A program made the translations under genes and the position numbers. Under the pieces are notes generated by a model, which did no database searches, was not told the origin of the DNA, and saw nothing but the letters and a program-made list of their open reading frames with translations. Of a stretch of DNA of 64,000 bases, positions 37,401-51,212 are shown in pieces (position 1 is the first letter of the stretch; each line of letters opens with the position of its first letter). This DNA is from Vicia villosa. Its lineage: Eukaryota; Streptophyta; Magnoliopsida; Fabales; Fabaceae. Location of the stretch: NCBI RefSeq assembly GCF_029867415.1, contig NC_081183.1, positions 16,240,404-16,304,403 of the forward strand, given 5' to 3'.

Positions 37401-38239
37401 AGTATAGACATCTGCTTCTTAGCCGTCACCAACTTCTTACAACTAAACATCATCCACAAATCAATCAATAAAACCCTAAGCCTAAGAAAACAAAATCGAA
37501 AAACGAAAAAGAAAACAACAAGCACTCACTCACCCATCACATTTGTACTTATTGTTTCCATCTAAAACCTCGGGCTGAAAAAACTTCTGCATAGAATCCC
37601 TAAGCGAATTACTATGAAAAACATCTAAACTAATATCCATCATCTCATCAACCTTATTCGATTCGTATCCGCAACATAAACACTTAACCTGACTCTGCAA
37701 AGCACCACCAAAAATCTCCTTCACAACTGAAGCACCACCTTCACCTCCGCCGCCTCCTTTCTTCCTAAGCTTCTTCAAACGAAGACACGAGTTATGACAA
37801 GCATCAATAACATACCGAAGAAACTCGTGCGCATCCTCTTGTCGACCGCAGCGGAAGTGCTCGGCGAAGAGACGTAGACAGCTTAGGATCTTTGAAGGAG
37901 CGTCGGATGTGAGATCCGCACGGAGTAAGCGAGCAATTTGTTTCTCGAGTATGCAGAACGGACACGAAGAACCAGGAGAATCACCTGAAAAAGTTCAAAA
38001 TTAGGTTAGGTTACAGAAATCACAGAAAATTGAAATTGAAGAGAGAGAGAAAGAGAATTGTTACAGGGAAGGGAATGTTGAGAACGGAGAGAGAAATTGG
38101 CGAGAGGAGGAGTGAAAGTGAGGCACTGAAGAACGCTATTGAGGTAGCAGGAGTTGCCGAGGTTGCGAAGACCTATGGGAGGAGCGGTTTTGCGTTTGTG
38201 AGAGAGGAGATTAGGTTGCCAGGACATCTGCAGAGCCAT
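31467..38239 (-). CDS. UBP25: Ubiquitin carboxyl-terminal hydrolase, UBP25-like
   Basis: A deubiquitinating cysteine protease of the USP family. Eight exons on the minus strand: 38239-38065, 37984-37534, 37442-37367, 36974-36882, 35894-35808, 35717-34933, 34265-34140 and 31587-31467. All introns are GT-AG, phases agree and the CDS is 1914 nt (637 aa). The start [12 protein letters not shown] resembles my recollection of Arabidopsis UBP25 (At3g14400, about 660 aa). The Cys box is [18 protein letters not shown] with catalytic Cys31. CLCC and CDGC pairs form the zinc-finger-like site. The His box [16 protein letters not shown] gives catalytic His288. Residues about 310-550 are Ser/Asn-rich and probably disordered, followed by a charged helical C-terminus. 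No lesion is seen. Gene identity is strong; the exact orthologue is inferred. Confidence 0.93.
31588..34139 (-). other. Intron 7 of the ubiquitin protease (2.55 kb) with a possible retroelement relic
   Basis: Unusually long against the other introns. Near 32743-32756 the plus strand reads aactggtaacagagca, close to the tRNA-Met primer-binding site TGGTATCAGAGC common after copia/TRIM LTRs; the preceding about 600 bp could be an LTR. No second LTR or TSD was recognised. The ORFs at about 32676-33089 and 33375-33860 have no recognisable homology. Confidence 0.35.
37060..37310. repeat. Possible MITE or repeat in intron 3 of the ubiquitin protease
   Basis: Repeated tagcactata, cactatag and gctattataa motifs in mixed orientation suggest a short interspersed element between exons 3 and 4. 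No clear terminal inverted repeat or TSD was found. Confidence 0.3.
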
Positions 38240-38649
38240 CAGCGCCGACGGCGACAACACGGTGAAGCCACCACAGCATTGGACGGCGTTGCCGTCGTCG
38301 ATGGGGACCTCAACAAGACTGAACGCCGCCAACGCCACCGCAATCGCATCGCGCGAATTCGATAGCTATAGAGGTTCTTTTCAGTTCTTTCTTTCCCTCT
38401 CTGATTCTGTTATTTTTTATTTTTATTTTTATTTTTTTCTTCTAGGACCTTCTTAGTTCTTTCTTACCATAATTTTGTTTTTTGGTACAGAATTCTTACA
38501 ACAGTATAGTATTAAAAGGAAAATAAATATATAGTAATACGTAGTAAGAAAGAGGAAGATAAGGAATTAGAATATAAAAGAAAATTTGATTTTCTTTTAA
38601 TGGACAATTAATTATATTTGTTATAAAAATATATCATCTTCAAATATCA

Positions 38650-38653
<4 letters not shown>
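38240..38653 (-). promoter_or_regulatory. 5' region of the ubiquitin protease gene
   Basis: The UBP frame is open upstream of the chosen ATG back to an in-frame stop near 38360 but lacks an ATG, so this is probably 5'UTR. The minus strand is CT-rich at about 38375-38440. No clear TATA box was picked out. Confidence 0.4.
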
Positions 38654-38688
<35 letters not shown>

Positions 38689-38690
<2 letters not shown>

Positions 38691-38902
38691 GAGGGTTATA
38701 TTTATTCCAAGAGTAAGTTATCAACACTTACTCCCCATCTTGACCATTAATTCTTCTCAATCTAATGGTTAAAATTAATGAGTATTGATTTTCTCTCTCC
38801 ATATTTAATTACTCATTAATTTTAACCATTAGATTGAAAATAATTAATGGTCAAGATGGGGAGTAAGTGTTGATAACTTACTCTTGGAGTAAATATAACC
38901 CT

Positions 38903-38904
<2 letters not shown>
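38689..38904. mobile_element. Palindromic MITE, family 1 copy 1
   Basis: Left end AGGAGGGTTATATTTATTCC, right end the inverse (GGAGTAAATATAACCCTCCT). The inverted arms extend nearly to the centre through gagtaagttatcaacactta and attaatggtcaagatgggg. No ORF. Flanked on both sides by TA tracts. Confidence 0.85.
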
Positions 38905-39801
<897 letters not shown>

Positions 39802-39803
<2 letters not shown>

Positions 39804-40051
39804 CGACTCAAGTGAGAACACTTGGTTATTATAAGAAATGAGAACAATGAATCACGACCATTAAATTTTGATTTTGTTGATTTTAATGGACTGGATTGAT
39901 TTATCTTTCTATGTTGATTTAAAATAAATATTAAGGATCATAGAAAGAGAAACCAATCAAGTCCATTAAAATCAACAAAATCAAAATTTAATGGCCGTGA
40001 TTCATTGTTCTCATTTCTCATAATAACCAAGTTTTCTCAATTCAGTCGTCC

Positions 40052-40053
<2 letters not shown>
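39802..40053. mobile_element. Palindromic MITE, family 3 (about 252 bp)
   Basis: Left arm GACGACTCAAGTGAGAACAC mirrors the right arm ending TTCTCAATTCAGTCGTC. The inner arms pair through ttggttattataagaaatga and attaaattttgattttgttg. Flanked by TA tracts on both sides. Confidence 0.82.
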
Positions 40054-40129
<76 letters not shown>

Positions 40130-40133
<4 letters not shown>

Positions 40134-41075
40134 TTTGAAATGTATCATTATTTTTATGATTGAAATGGATATGAATTGACAGTGGAAAATAGATTTACAC
40201 GTCAAATAAAAACATAATAAATTATCAAATTATTAAAAAAAAATTAAAATTTCAGCAGTATTTGATTGGATACACACCATTGATTGATTTTCGGTATAAA
40301 ATAATTTTACATTGACGGTGTATATCTTTTATTCTCTATTTTTATTTAATATTAAACTCAAAATAGTGTAGGATTAATATTTTTAAAATAGAGTAGTTAT
40401 AGAAAAAAATTATGCTATATGAGTCCTTTTATTTTCTTCTATTTTGTGTTTTCTTTTTATTATTTAAAGTTTGACATGGTCCATATTTCGTTTTACATTT
40501 TTTTTTAATATTTGGTTATCCTTGTCTTTCCTGCATCATGAATCCTGAATAACAATAATATGCAAACTCCTTTTAAGGTTAACTAGTTTTCTTTACTTTA
40601 TGACATGCAGGAGGGTACCAATGTTAGAACCAACGCCAATCTTGAGGGCAATTACAACTTATGAACATGCACAAGAATGTAATGTAGTTAGAAGAAGAAC
40701 AAAACAATGACTTTCTATTACATGTTGACATGTTGAAGGTGAGGCTCAACACTATAATAAAGACACAAAATTTGGTTTAATTTGCAAGTTAATAACTCAG
40801 AAACATATGCATTCTAAATCCACTGAAGTGACGATTTTCAATATTTGGTGTATTTATAAGTCTCAAAGATAGAAAGTACTATTTTTTTTAAATTTATATG
40901 CACAATATGAAAGATTTCTGACCTAACATTGAGAGTGGCCCTTAAATCTTTATGAACTCTTCGTTTGTTTGGCAAGAAATAAATGGGAAATGTCTTATTA
41001 AAAGATTTGGACTTCCAACAAATCCTAACATGGGTGCAATTACGCCGATCGCCCTTTCATTAGAAGTTTTCTCAA
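40130..41075. other. AT-rich intergenic region, no gene recognised
   Basis: Only short ORFs and homopolymers are present. No terminal repeats or coding signal found. Confidence 0.5.
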
Positions 41076-41390
41076 ATGGGTTTCAAATTAAGTTGTAAAA
41101 TATGTGAGATTATTGAAGCAAACATCATTGAGCTCCTTAGTAAGGTAATCCTTATTAAGGCCAAAGTTGAATTTGGTGTTCTAAAACCTACCAAACCAGT
41201 GATATACATAGAGAACTCGAATAATTGGGTCAACTTAATTGACTTTCGCTATGAGAATTATCATTTGTTCTTATTCCAATATGGAATCAAAGGACACGGT
41301 GATGAACACAGCAGAAGTCTAGGAAAATCATACAAAGAATCACATGAACCTGTCCATAGGGACCCTAGTCGCACTCTAATCAAAGAGTGA
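41076..41390 (+). pseudogene. Decayed LINE-type ORF1 (zinc-knuckle region) fragment
   Basis: A 104-codon frame with NWVNLIDFRYENYHLFLFQY and GIKGHGDEH resembles the region of plant LINE ORF1 proteins (DUF4283 family) that precedes and contains a CCHC knuckle. At least two of the expected cysteines are replaced, so the knuckle is decayed. No reverse transcriptase follows; hAT copy 2 begins 80 bp downstream. Assignment rests on recalled family pattern only. Confidence 0.45.
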
Positions 41391-41470
41391 AAAGACTAGC
41401 TCAACGCAAATATAATGCTTTCAATAACAACCATGTGATGAAAGCTAGCATAAGTCAATATAACTATACC

Positions 41471-44400
41471 TAGGGTTGTATTTGGGAATGCGGATCCGAG
41501 AACCGGACCGGGATCCGAACCGCTGGAACTGGTCCAATGGACCGACCGAAACAGTGAACGGGACAGTAATGGATAAAAAAAATATCCGAATCCAAAATGA
41601 AGAACCGGACCAAATATCCAATGAGTAACCGAAAGTAAAAATATAAATATCTTTGGTACATCATTTCCTCACTTTTTCCCACTCCCTCTCTCTCATTCAC
41701 TCTCAGACTCCTCTGGTCCTCTCCTCCCTCTCTCACTCACGTGTCTCTCTTCCTCTCCTCCTCCCATGTCTCTACCTCAGCCACCTTGTCTCCGATGATA
41801 ACTCCCCATCCCCACACACTAGTTATTGTTTTTACTTCTTCTTGAATCGTGATTTCGTGTATCTGTTTCAGAGAGATATCTTGGAGTATCTTCTTCGTAT
41901 AACTGTAATGTATTCAATCTTTTTGTATTGTTATATTTCACATAAATTTCATGCTATTTACCATGTTTGCATGTTAGGTTTGATGCTTCGTTCCATAGTA
42001 TGTTGGTGTTTTGCCCTATTTTGTTTTGCCCTAATTTGTTTTGACCTAAATTTTTTATAAATGAAATGCATGTTACAATTTTGACCTAAGTTTTGCCTAT
42101 TTCGATTTTCAAGTTTGATTAAGATTAATAAATCGTTAGGGTTTTCTTATACTGAGTTTTTTTGATTTGTAAATGATAATAAAGCTCGATTAGGTTTTCT
42201 TATACTGTTCTAAATAAAGTTGGGCTTCTGTTGTTGGGTTTTGTTACAGTTTACTATTATATTATTGTTTAATTCTTTGTATTTTCTTCCATGTCGTTTC
42301 AAGATTCATCATTGACTCCTCCAACAATGGTGGATGATCTTATTGATATTGAGTTGTTGCTTGGTGACATCGGGGAAGAGGAGACAACGGATGGAGGTAA
42401 TTTAGAGATTGGTGAGTTGATGGATATGGAGGTTCCAGTTCCGAGTGATACAACTACTCAAACCAACCCCACTGATAATACTACTACTCAGACCCCTACT
42501 CAAAATACTACAAACACAAACACTGATGCTTTAACCCCTCAAGTTGCCCAAGCTCAGAGTTCCTAGAGTCAGAGAAATGCTGATGGTAGAGCTCCTCGTC
42601 CCAAAAAATCTGTTGTTCATTCTGAAATGGTGCTGATTGTAGGTCCAGATGGCATTAAGAAGTGGAAGTGCAGATGGTGTGGAAAGCTTTACACATATGA
42701 TTCAAAGTGGAAGAGTACCTCTAATGGTAAGAAACATTTAGATGCTTGTATTCAGAGAAGGTTAAGGTTGAAAGGAAATAATGAGAAAGAGTTTGCTCAG
42801 TCTAGATTAAACATAGGTGATAATACTCCTAGTTTAGCTACTTGGACATATAATCATGCTAGGGTTAGAGAAATTGCAGCACACATGATTCTAGGTCATG
42901 AATTTCCTTTTTCTGTTATGGAAGGTGTTATTTTTAACGAGTTTCTAAAAGAGATTTATCCATGGTACAAAAAGATTACTAGGCAACAGGTTAAGTTTGA
43001 TTGTGAGACATTTTATGAGGCTGAGAGAATTAAAATGAAAAGGTCTATGGCTTTGATTAATAGGGTTAGTCTCACCACTGACTTGTGGTGGTCTGGTGAA
43101 CAGAGGATAGGCTATATGACTGTGACTGGTCATTTCATTGATTCAAAATGGCAGCTTCATAAAAGAGTTTTATCTTTTAAGAATGTGCCACCACCACATT
43201 CTGGAGAGGTTTTGTGCAGGGAATTGATAAAGGTAATGGATGATTGGGGAATAAGGGATAAGGTAGCATCTATTTCTGTTGATAATGCCAGTGCCAATGA
43301 TAATTGCATTGCTAGGTTGAAGAGGGATTATTCTGGTAGGAGAAATTTACCCTTATGTGGTAAGTTATTTCATGTAAGGTGTTGTGCACACATCTTAAAT
43401 CTGTTGGTGTAGGATGGGCTTGATATGATTAAGGTGTCTGTTGATAAGATAAGAAATGGTGTCAAATACTTGCTCAATTCTGAAACAAGATGCAAATCAT
43501 TCAAAAAGATTGTTGATGAGTTGCAACTTGAAGGCAGAATGCAAGTGTTGGATACAAAGACTAGGTGGAACTCAACTTGGTTGATGTTGTCTACTGCATA
43601 CCATTACAGAGAAGTGTGGCCTAGATATGCTGAGGAAAATGGTGCATTTCTCAGTTTTTTGCCTGATGCAAATGATTGGGAAGATGTTCATGATATTTGC
43701 AAGTTTTTGGAGGTTTTTGCTGATGTGACATCAATTATTAGTGGCACATCTTACCCTACTGCTAATCTGTTTTTGTCTGAGCTTTACAGAGTGAAGGTTT
43801 TACTTGATAATCCTTCAAGAATCTCACATAATCCTCAGTTGCAGGCCCTTGCTAGTGAAATGAAGTTGAAATATGACAAGTATTGGTCAGAGTCCAATAC
43901 ATTGATTTCTATTGGTGCAGTTCTTGATCCAAGGTATGAACATCTTAGCATATGATGTATGATTATTATCTGAGGCATGATTAAAATTCTCTGATCTTGA
44001 TATGAATGATTGGTATCCTGTTATTGATATGTATAGTAGTGAGTTGTGACTTAATTGTGTCTTATTAAGTTGCCTTGCTGCTGGTTGTGGTTTAATAGTG
44101 CCTACTGCCTGTCTATGATGTAATCTTTTTTGGAATTGTATGAATTATTTATGATTAGCTGAGGCATATGATGGATCCTGTAATCCTGTTCTTGATAGGC
44201 TCATTTAAGTTGCCTTGCTGGTTGTGGACTTGTGGTTTAATAGTGCCTATGATGAAATCTTTTCTTGAATTGTATGAATTATGAATTATGATTACCTGAG
44301 GCCTATGATGGATTGTTTTGTTGATATGCATATTATGAGTTGTGACTTAATAGTGCCTATTTTCTCATTTAAGTTGCCTTGCTAGTTGTGGTTTAATAGT

Positions 44401-45910
44401 GCCTATGATGACATGTTTTCTTGATCTGTATTATTAGAATTCAAGATTCTGAGGCCTATTCTGTTACCTCTTGGTGACTTTAGTTGGGTTTGTGGCCTAT
44501 TCTGTTACCTCATTAGTTGTTAATGTTGCCAATGATGAACAATAATTCTGAGGTCATTAATTGTTAATGTTGCCTTTCCTAATGAATTATTCTGAGGCCA
44601 TTGTTGTTACCTTATACTTTATTTTATGCAATAGGTATAAGATGATCTTCATCAAATGGGTATACCCCTTTTTGTATCCAAATCCCACTCAATCAGATAC
44701 ATATCAACAACAGTTGTCTGAAAATTTAAGTACCCTCTTCCAATTGTATCAAGATTCCTATGGAACCAATGATGCAACTACCCCTACTGCTGCATCTGAA
44801 TCTCCAGAAGTAGGATCTACTTCTGGATTGGGAAGGAGGAACTTTGAAATGTTTTTAGAAACTGTTGTGGGTAATAATTCCAAATCTGACCTTGGATTAT
44901 ATTTTGAGGAGCCTCCTTTGAAAGTTCCCCCTAATGCTAAATTTGGTGTTTTAACTTGGTGGATGGGAAATGAGGCCAAATATCCTGTTCTTAGTAAATT
45001 GGCAAAGGATATCATAACTGTTCCAGTTACTACTGTTGCTTCAGAAGCAACTTTTAGTGCTGGGAAAAGGATTATTGATCCGAAAAGATCTTCTATGAAA
45101 ACTAAGACAGTTGAAATGGTGGTTTGTGGAGGTGATTGGGTGAAGGAGAAATATGGAATAAAGAAGGGGTGCACTGCTTCTATTGTAAGTTTATTTTTCA
45201 TGTCTTCTTTCAATTCTAACTAATAGATGTTTATTATTATTCTATCTTAACTAATACTTTTCAAATTTGTGTTGTAGCTTGAGGAGCCACAAGATGAACC
45301 TTTGACATATCATTTTGGTGAAGATTTGGGTGTTTCATTTACTGCTGCTGCAACTTGAAGTTGAATACAATGCCAATGATGAGATTGTTCTGAGGCATTA
45401 TGAAATGTAATGATCTTTTGAGTTTCTTTTGACTTATCATTTTGAAATGCTGCTGCTGGTTGTCATTTTGAAACCTCATGTATTTTTGATACAATTATCT
45501 TTGGTAGCCTGTTACCAAAACATCAATATTTGTCTTGGTATATTATATAAGTTGGAATATTATATGAGTGATTATGAAATGCTGCTGCTTGTTAATTTCA
45601 CATGTAAAATTATTAGTTTCATTTCATGTACAGTTTGGAAACCCATAAATAAACATGAAATTTCATTAATTTTTTTTTGTGTATCGGGTGGTCCGGTTAC
45701 CCGATCAACAACAACGGTCCGGTTTCGGTTATTTTATTAAAAAAGATCTAATTCGGTTCGGTCTTCGGTTACCCGAAATTGTTGGATCGGTTTCGGTCCA
45801 AAAATTTAACCATCACTGTGCTGGACCGGTCCCGGTTTACCCGGATAAGTTTTCGGTCCATGAAGCGGGATATCATTTATCCGGACCGAACCGGACCGAT
45901 AACAGCCCTA
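41471..45910 (+). mobile_element. hAT transposon (BED finger), copy 2
   Basis: Termini TAGGGTTGT and AACAGCCCTA, with an exact 8-bp TSD actatacc at 41463-41470 and 45911-45918. At 4440 bp it is the uninterrupted counterpart of 4796-10252. The inner region is nearly identical, and both have the same two introns. Its transposase frame has two nonsense codons. Confidence 0.94.
42327..45358 (+). pseudogene. hAT transposase with BED finger (two nonsense codons, copy 2)
   Basis: Exons 42327-43933, 44635-45184 and 45278-45358 join in phase to 746 codons including the terminal stop. An earlier in-frame ATG exists at 42291, where copy 1 has a stop, so 42327 is preferred. Domains: acidic Thr/Asn-rich N-terminus; BED finger at about 112-143 (CRWC...HLDAC); RNase-H-like core with DLWWSGEQR; RCCAHILNLLV; and the dimerisation block (FGVLTWWMGNEAKYPVLSKL, then VASEATFSAGKRI). 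TAG codons at 42564-42566 and 43410-43412 would truncate it. Copy 1 has sense codons at both positions, while this copy has the Cys codon that copy 1 lost. hAT transposases cut and paste elements and duplicate 8 bp of target. Confidence 0.9.
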
Positions 45911-45918
45911 ACTATACC

Positions 45919-46693
45919 CCATGCTAGTTGGATCAGTTAGCCAAATTGTTTGTTGTTCATAATGTAATCAACAAAAAATGCCTTAAAATACATTCTGAAG
46001 ACCACATTCTTGATCCAAAAACAAGTAACCAAAGATCTTACTACATGTAGAATAGGAATAGGATGAAACATTCGGTTCTAACTTTTTTTGACAGGAGCAA
46101 AGATTCCCAACACTGAACCAAACACTATCAAAATACATTAAAAAGAACAAAATAATCTTACAAAGATTTCATCTGTGCCTGAATGCAGTATATACCCCTG
46201 GCTACTAGCCCAAGGTCCAATCATAATAAATGGTATACATGCCCGGCCGGACTCATAATCTTGATCATCGAATTGAAATAATGAATCACTAAGATTGAAA
46301 CTGGTAGCAAAAGCTTCAAAAAAATATCAATGTGGATAACTTTGGAGTCCTCAAAATTCAAATGTATGGCTCACACCTGTATTTGAAGGATAAAGTCTGT
46401 GTATTACATCTACACATATTACACTTGATTCAGCACATTACTTTCCTCGACTGAAATGGTTTATAAGAATGTAGAAACTCGATAACGGTTGTTTATATAT
46501 GTATCCACTACATTTGATGCCTTCTTGTTACACTATCTGAGAACCGTGTTGCTATCTACTGTATATTCCCATAGGACATGAACAACTGGAAGAGATAAAA
46601 AGAATTGCACTATATAAAGATGCAAGAATGTGGGAAGAAATAGATGAATTCAAATATGTTATATATACATACATTGAGTAATTCAGACTGCTA
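45919..46693 (-). other. 3' flank of the translocator gene
   Basis: No ORF with recognisable homology. Probably the 3'UTR and downstream flank of the minus-strand translocator; copy 2 of the hAT inserted about 0.8 kb past its stop. Confidence 0.4.
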
Positions 46694-49600
46694 CTATCTA
46701 CTTATTAAAGGCCGAGACTCCTGCCTTTGGGTAGGTTCAGCAGCCGCGGGAGCATCTAACGGGTCTCGAGAAGCTTCCTTTTTCAACTTGAAATTATTAT
46801 ATGCTGCTACACCTGCAATGGCTGAATGCATATTTACAACAACGATTAGTCGCACTCACAGGAAACACCTAATACTGGACTGCTCAATTTTCCTGAATTG
46901 TGGAATACCTTGAGGGAAATGTTATGAAAAATCCTCAAGGGATTATCAAATGAGAAAGGAAAAGTAAAAAAAGTCAAGCATTATGAGATACTTACCAATT
47001 CCATAGCCAAACAAATTGATGGTTGTTAACTTTGTGTCAGCAAACAGAGCAGCAGACAGTAAAACAACCACCCAATCCTTAACAACTCCAGCAACACGAA
47101 TGGTTAAAGCACTTGTATGTGTAATCACAAGGAAAACCGACAAGTTTAAAGCAAATGTACAAAGGCAATTGAGGATAAGCAAAACAGGTGGGAAGTTCCA
47201 TGTTCCATGGTCGTCCATCTTTGATCTCTCTAAAAATATCCACGGAAGGAATAAGCAGAGTGCACTGTAGGAAAATTCAAATTATTTTCAAGTCATCAGT
47301 TTACACACAAATCATTTAAAACTTAAGCATTAAGTAAAATTATAAAAAGAACACTTGCCTGCAGGGACTAACATAGTACATCACAGATATAGGATTCAAC
47401 TTAAGACCTTTCCTCTTAACAAAAATTTCCATGAAGATAAGTCTTAGCGCTTCACCAACAACACCTCCCATTTGGTAAACTACTCCGACCCAGTTTATAT
47501 TTATCTCACCATATGAAGCTACTAGAACACCAAAACTAATCAATGACATGATCAAAAGCATTTTGCAGCTCATCACCTCGAGTCCTACAGCTACTCCAAG
47601 CACAAAAACAGCCACAGGCACTGTGATTTGCATTTAAAGAACGAGAGAGAATGTGCAGTTAGTTGCAGTATTGGAGGAAAAACACGGCATACAAATACAA
47701 TCATCATAAACTGTACTCAGCTAGGGCAAGTTGATAAACCAACAAATCTGATTCTTTTAAATGTCGCAATACACATTTAACCATTAAGTTTACCATTGGT
47801 AGATAACTAGATACAAAAAAAAAAATGCTAAAGATGCCTAACTATTAGTGATCAGGCTAAATTGCATGTTTGGTCCCTTACATTTATTTTTAGGTTTCAA
47901 GTTGGTTCCCTACATTTAAAAAGTTTTAAGTTGGTCCCTTATGTTATTGATGTCAGAATAAGTTTGTCATTTCCGTCAAATGTTAAGTTAACGCTGTTTA
48001 AAATCCATGTGGCTAGCAGGAATGCATACGTGGATAACTCTAATAAAATAATCCTCAATCTTATTTTCTACTATTTAAATTATGACTAACTGATTTATGA
48101 TTTTTCCCCATTTAATTATGTACGTACATGTGTCCCTGATAGCCACGTGGAATTTTTAAACCGAGTTAATTTCACATTTGACGAAAACGACAATCTTACT
48201 CTGACATCAGTAGCGTAAGGAACAAACTTGAAACTTTTTAAACATAGGGGACGGGCTTGAAATCTAAAATAAACGTAAGGGACCAAGCATGCAATTTAGC
48301 ATATTAGTAATATACTGGACCACAAATACAATAACTTACTAATTGCCTTCAGCATTTGTGCAAATGCAACGGAAATATACAGGTAGGCAGTATTTCCAAG
48401 CCAAAGAGTCATTGCAAACATGGCCCCAATCGGCACAACTGAACTAGCATATCTGTAATAAGTAAGATATTATTACAAGTTGAATTTGGAGACATCACAA
48501 GTACTTAACGAAATCAACTACTAAGGTACATAGTCTTGATGTAAATAAATGTAAGTTAACATCAGAAGTAGCAAAGCATTAATACATAAAGACACTCGTG
48601 CACACAATGTATGTGCATACTTGATTAACACTAGTGTTAGTTTTCAAAATATACCGTGACAGCTGAACCTAAAACATAGAAATTCACTTGTAGAGTAACA
48701 ATCAAACAAAAGGCGGGAATCCTTGTCTGAAAACTGCCAACACAAATACTAAAGGTGTAGCTATCCATTTTGAATTAGTACACAGGAAATTAAACTCAAG
48801 CTAATCTGTCACGGTATCACCCCTGGAAAAATAATATTCTTGATGGAAATCCAAAATTAGCATTGTTATATCTCAAGTACCTTATAAGACATATGTGACA
48901 CCTCACACCGGGTACAGATTTTGGGCTTTCATTAAGAAATCTTGAGAAATGAGATTGCAAGGATATATCATCATCATCATTTATTTTCTGCAGATCATCA
49001 GATTATACCTCGTAAGAGGGTATATCTTCGTTGACTTTTATTTTCTTCTTCAATTCCATTTCATAAGAGGATAATGGGTGAAAGATGAAGGCATACAACC
49101 ATACACGGAAATTTGCAGCTCATACTATTAGTTAATGACCTTTCTTAATTGGCAAATGTATTATCTTATGATCCCACTTTTAACATTTCAAAGACCAACA
49201 GCTAGAGAAAATAAAACAACCAAAATATCTATACATGAAAACCTATAAATATATCAGCTATAATCTATAGAAATGGTCTATATTTACTCACATTTCAGGA
49301 GTCATTCCCTCTTCAACCTTCAAAACCTACAAGAAATAGAAAATCAACCACCATTGCTTAATAGCAACTGATCAAGTAACACACTACACCAAACATCAAA
49401 ATATACCTTTAGAACTTTGGTTAATACAAAACACACAACAGATGAGAAGACCATGTGAAGTAGAGTCAACGCCAAAGGATAAGGAAAGTTAATTTCCTTA
49501 GACGACAAAACCCACTGCAGGCAACAACATTGAAAACAAAAAACAAAGTCCATCAGATACATAACAACACGCGTGCGACTGTGCATATTTTCTCCTCATT

Positions 49601-50463
49601 TCTCAAATCAAGCATACATCTAAAACCAAACAAGACACAATAATCCTTCCAAGAATCACTCAAAAGACAACCAAACAATTAAAAAAACGCATCACATAAA
49701 TAACAACACATGTTCACATTGCCCTTGTCATTCATTTCTCAAATCAAGCATAATTCTTAAGCAAAATAGACCACATCAAAATACTTCCAAAGATCACCTA
49801 AAAAACAGGCAAAGCATACAAATCCAAAATAAAAATCTAAACAACAAGCACTAACTTAAGGTACTCAACTATTACCAGCTCTGTAGCACCGACATCTCTG
49901 AAAACATGTGTGTCTATGTAAGCGTCGGAGTCTGAAACCGACACCGACATTTATTCATCTTTTCAAACTATTATCAGTGTTGACGTATCAGTGTCGGTGC
50001 CGTGTTTCTGTTGTCCGTGCTTTATAGGTTACTCCATTACACACGCACACGAAAAAACCGATAAAATCATATCAAAAAACTGCTTAATCACTTCAATTCT
50101 CTTAGACTCAATCCAATTTCAGAAAACATTTACATCTCAATCAAAAAAAACGGTCAACTACTCCTAACAACTTACAAATCCTCAATTCGTTCAACATCAT
50201 ATCGGATTCCAATTCGTTCAACAAAAATTCACAAAAACAAAATCAAATCCTATCTTACAAATCAACACAAAACCTCTTTCAAAACACGTTAATACACTTT
50301 CTAGCATTCCAATTTCGCGCTAATTAACGGAAAACAAGCATAGCATACAAAATCAACAAGAACGATAACTAACTTTGTTGAAGAAGATTTGACCGCTGGA
50401 GAGAGCAATGTAGAGAAGAAGATAAGCGTAGGTGAGGAAACCTTCATTCTTCGGATCCGCCAT
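46694..50463 (-). CDS. Sugar-phosphate/nucleotide-sugar translocator-like membrane protein (At3g14410-like)
   Basis: A member of the drug/metabolite transporter superfamily (TPT/NST family), which exchanges sugar phosphates or nucleotide sugars across organelle membranes; the substrate here is unknown. Seven exons on the minus strand: 50463-50374, 49514-49407, 49326-49292, 48452-48340, 47620-47359, 47264-46996 and 46821-46694. Phases agree; the CDS is 1005 nt (334 aa). Start [20 protein letters not shown]; about ten hydrophobic segments follow. Family blocks seen: [57 protein letters not shown] and [15 protein letters not shown]. Intron 5 has a GC donor (AG|GCAAGT) instead of GT. The C-terminal tail is polar, typical of the cytosolic end. 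No lesions are seen. No plastid transit peptide is evident, which argues for an endomembrane location. Confidence 0.92.
47856..48300. mobile_element. MULE-type MITE in intron 4 of the translocator
   Basis: Long inverted ends: left GCTAAATTGCATGTTTGGTC, right GACCAAGCATGCAATTTAGC. The arms extend over about 200 bp each (agttggtccctta, gtcaaatgttaagtt against aatttcacatttgac). A possible imperfect 9-bp direct repeat TATTAGTGA/TATTAGTAA flanks it, a few bases away from the TIR on the left. No ORF. Confidence 0.7.
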
Positions 50464-50790
50464 TGTTGCGAACGCAGTTGTTTCTGCTTCGTTTTTCAGT
50501 GACTTTATTCAAATCTGCATCATGAATTCAATGCTGAGGAAGATGAAGATGAAGATGAAGAAGGAAGCAAAGTACACAGATCCTGAATTTTGGTTTCAAT
50601 TGATTAATTACATCTTAGTCTAATTAATTATTTCATTATTTAATTGCACCATGTGATTGAAGTTCAAAAAATGTGTTTTTTTTTCCTGAATATTTTAATA
50701 AGAATAATATTATTTTTGTTTTTGGTCAAGAAAGATGAACAAGAAAAATAGTAGTTTATTTGTATTATTTAAAAAAAAAAAAAAAACAAA

Positions 50791-50983
50791 ACAAAACTTA
50801 GTACAATTCTTTAGCCGTGGTTTTTACTATTTTCTAATAAAAATATGATAAATGTATAATTTTCTCTTATACCTATACAAATTTCTCCTATTTACACCCA
50901 CTAAATGATATTTAAATATATTTGTCATATTTTCACTAGAAAATAGTAAGAACCATACCTAAAGAATTGTACATAAGTTTTGT
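50791..50983. mobile_element. Palindromic MITE, about 193 bp
   Basis: Left arm acaaaacttagtacaattct pairs with right arm agaattgtacataagttttgt. Further in, tactattttctaa pairs with tagaaaatagta, and atatgataaat with atttgtcatat. No clear TSD was identified. Confidence 0.7.
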
Positions 50984-51148
50984 CCTTAAAAAGAACATGT
51001 TATATTAGGATATATTTTTATTAATTATATGTATTTTTTTAATTTTAGTTAATGTACTTGTTTTAATATCATTTATTTATAATAATAATCTTTTTTGAAA
51101 GATAATTTATTTTTTAAATTTCTTATATAATTAATATGTTTAATTTTA

Positions 51149-51150
<2 letters not shown>

Positions 51151-51206
<56 letters not shown>
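51151..51206. repeat. (AT)n microsatellite
   Basis: A pure AT run of about 56 bp without an adjoining MITE. Confidence 0.9.

Positions 51207-51212
<6 letters not shown>

Noticed and set aside
38030..38456. Plus-strand ORFs over exon 1 of the ubiquitin protease
   Set aside because: Antisense to a confidently spliced exon; Arg-rich reading without homology.
47016..47270. 84-codon plus-strand ORF over exon 6 of the translocator
   Set aside because: Antisense to a conserved membrane-protein exon.
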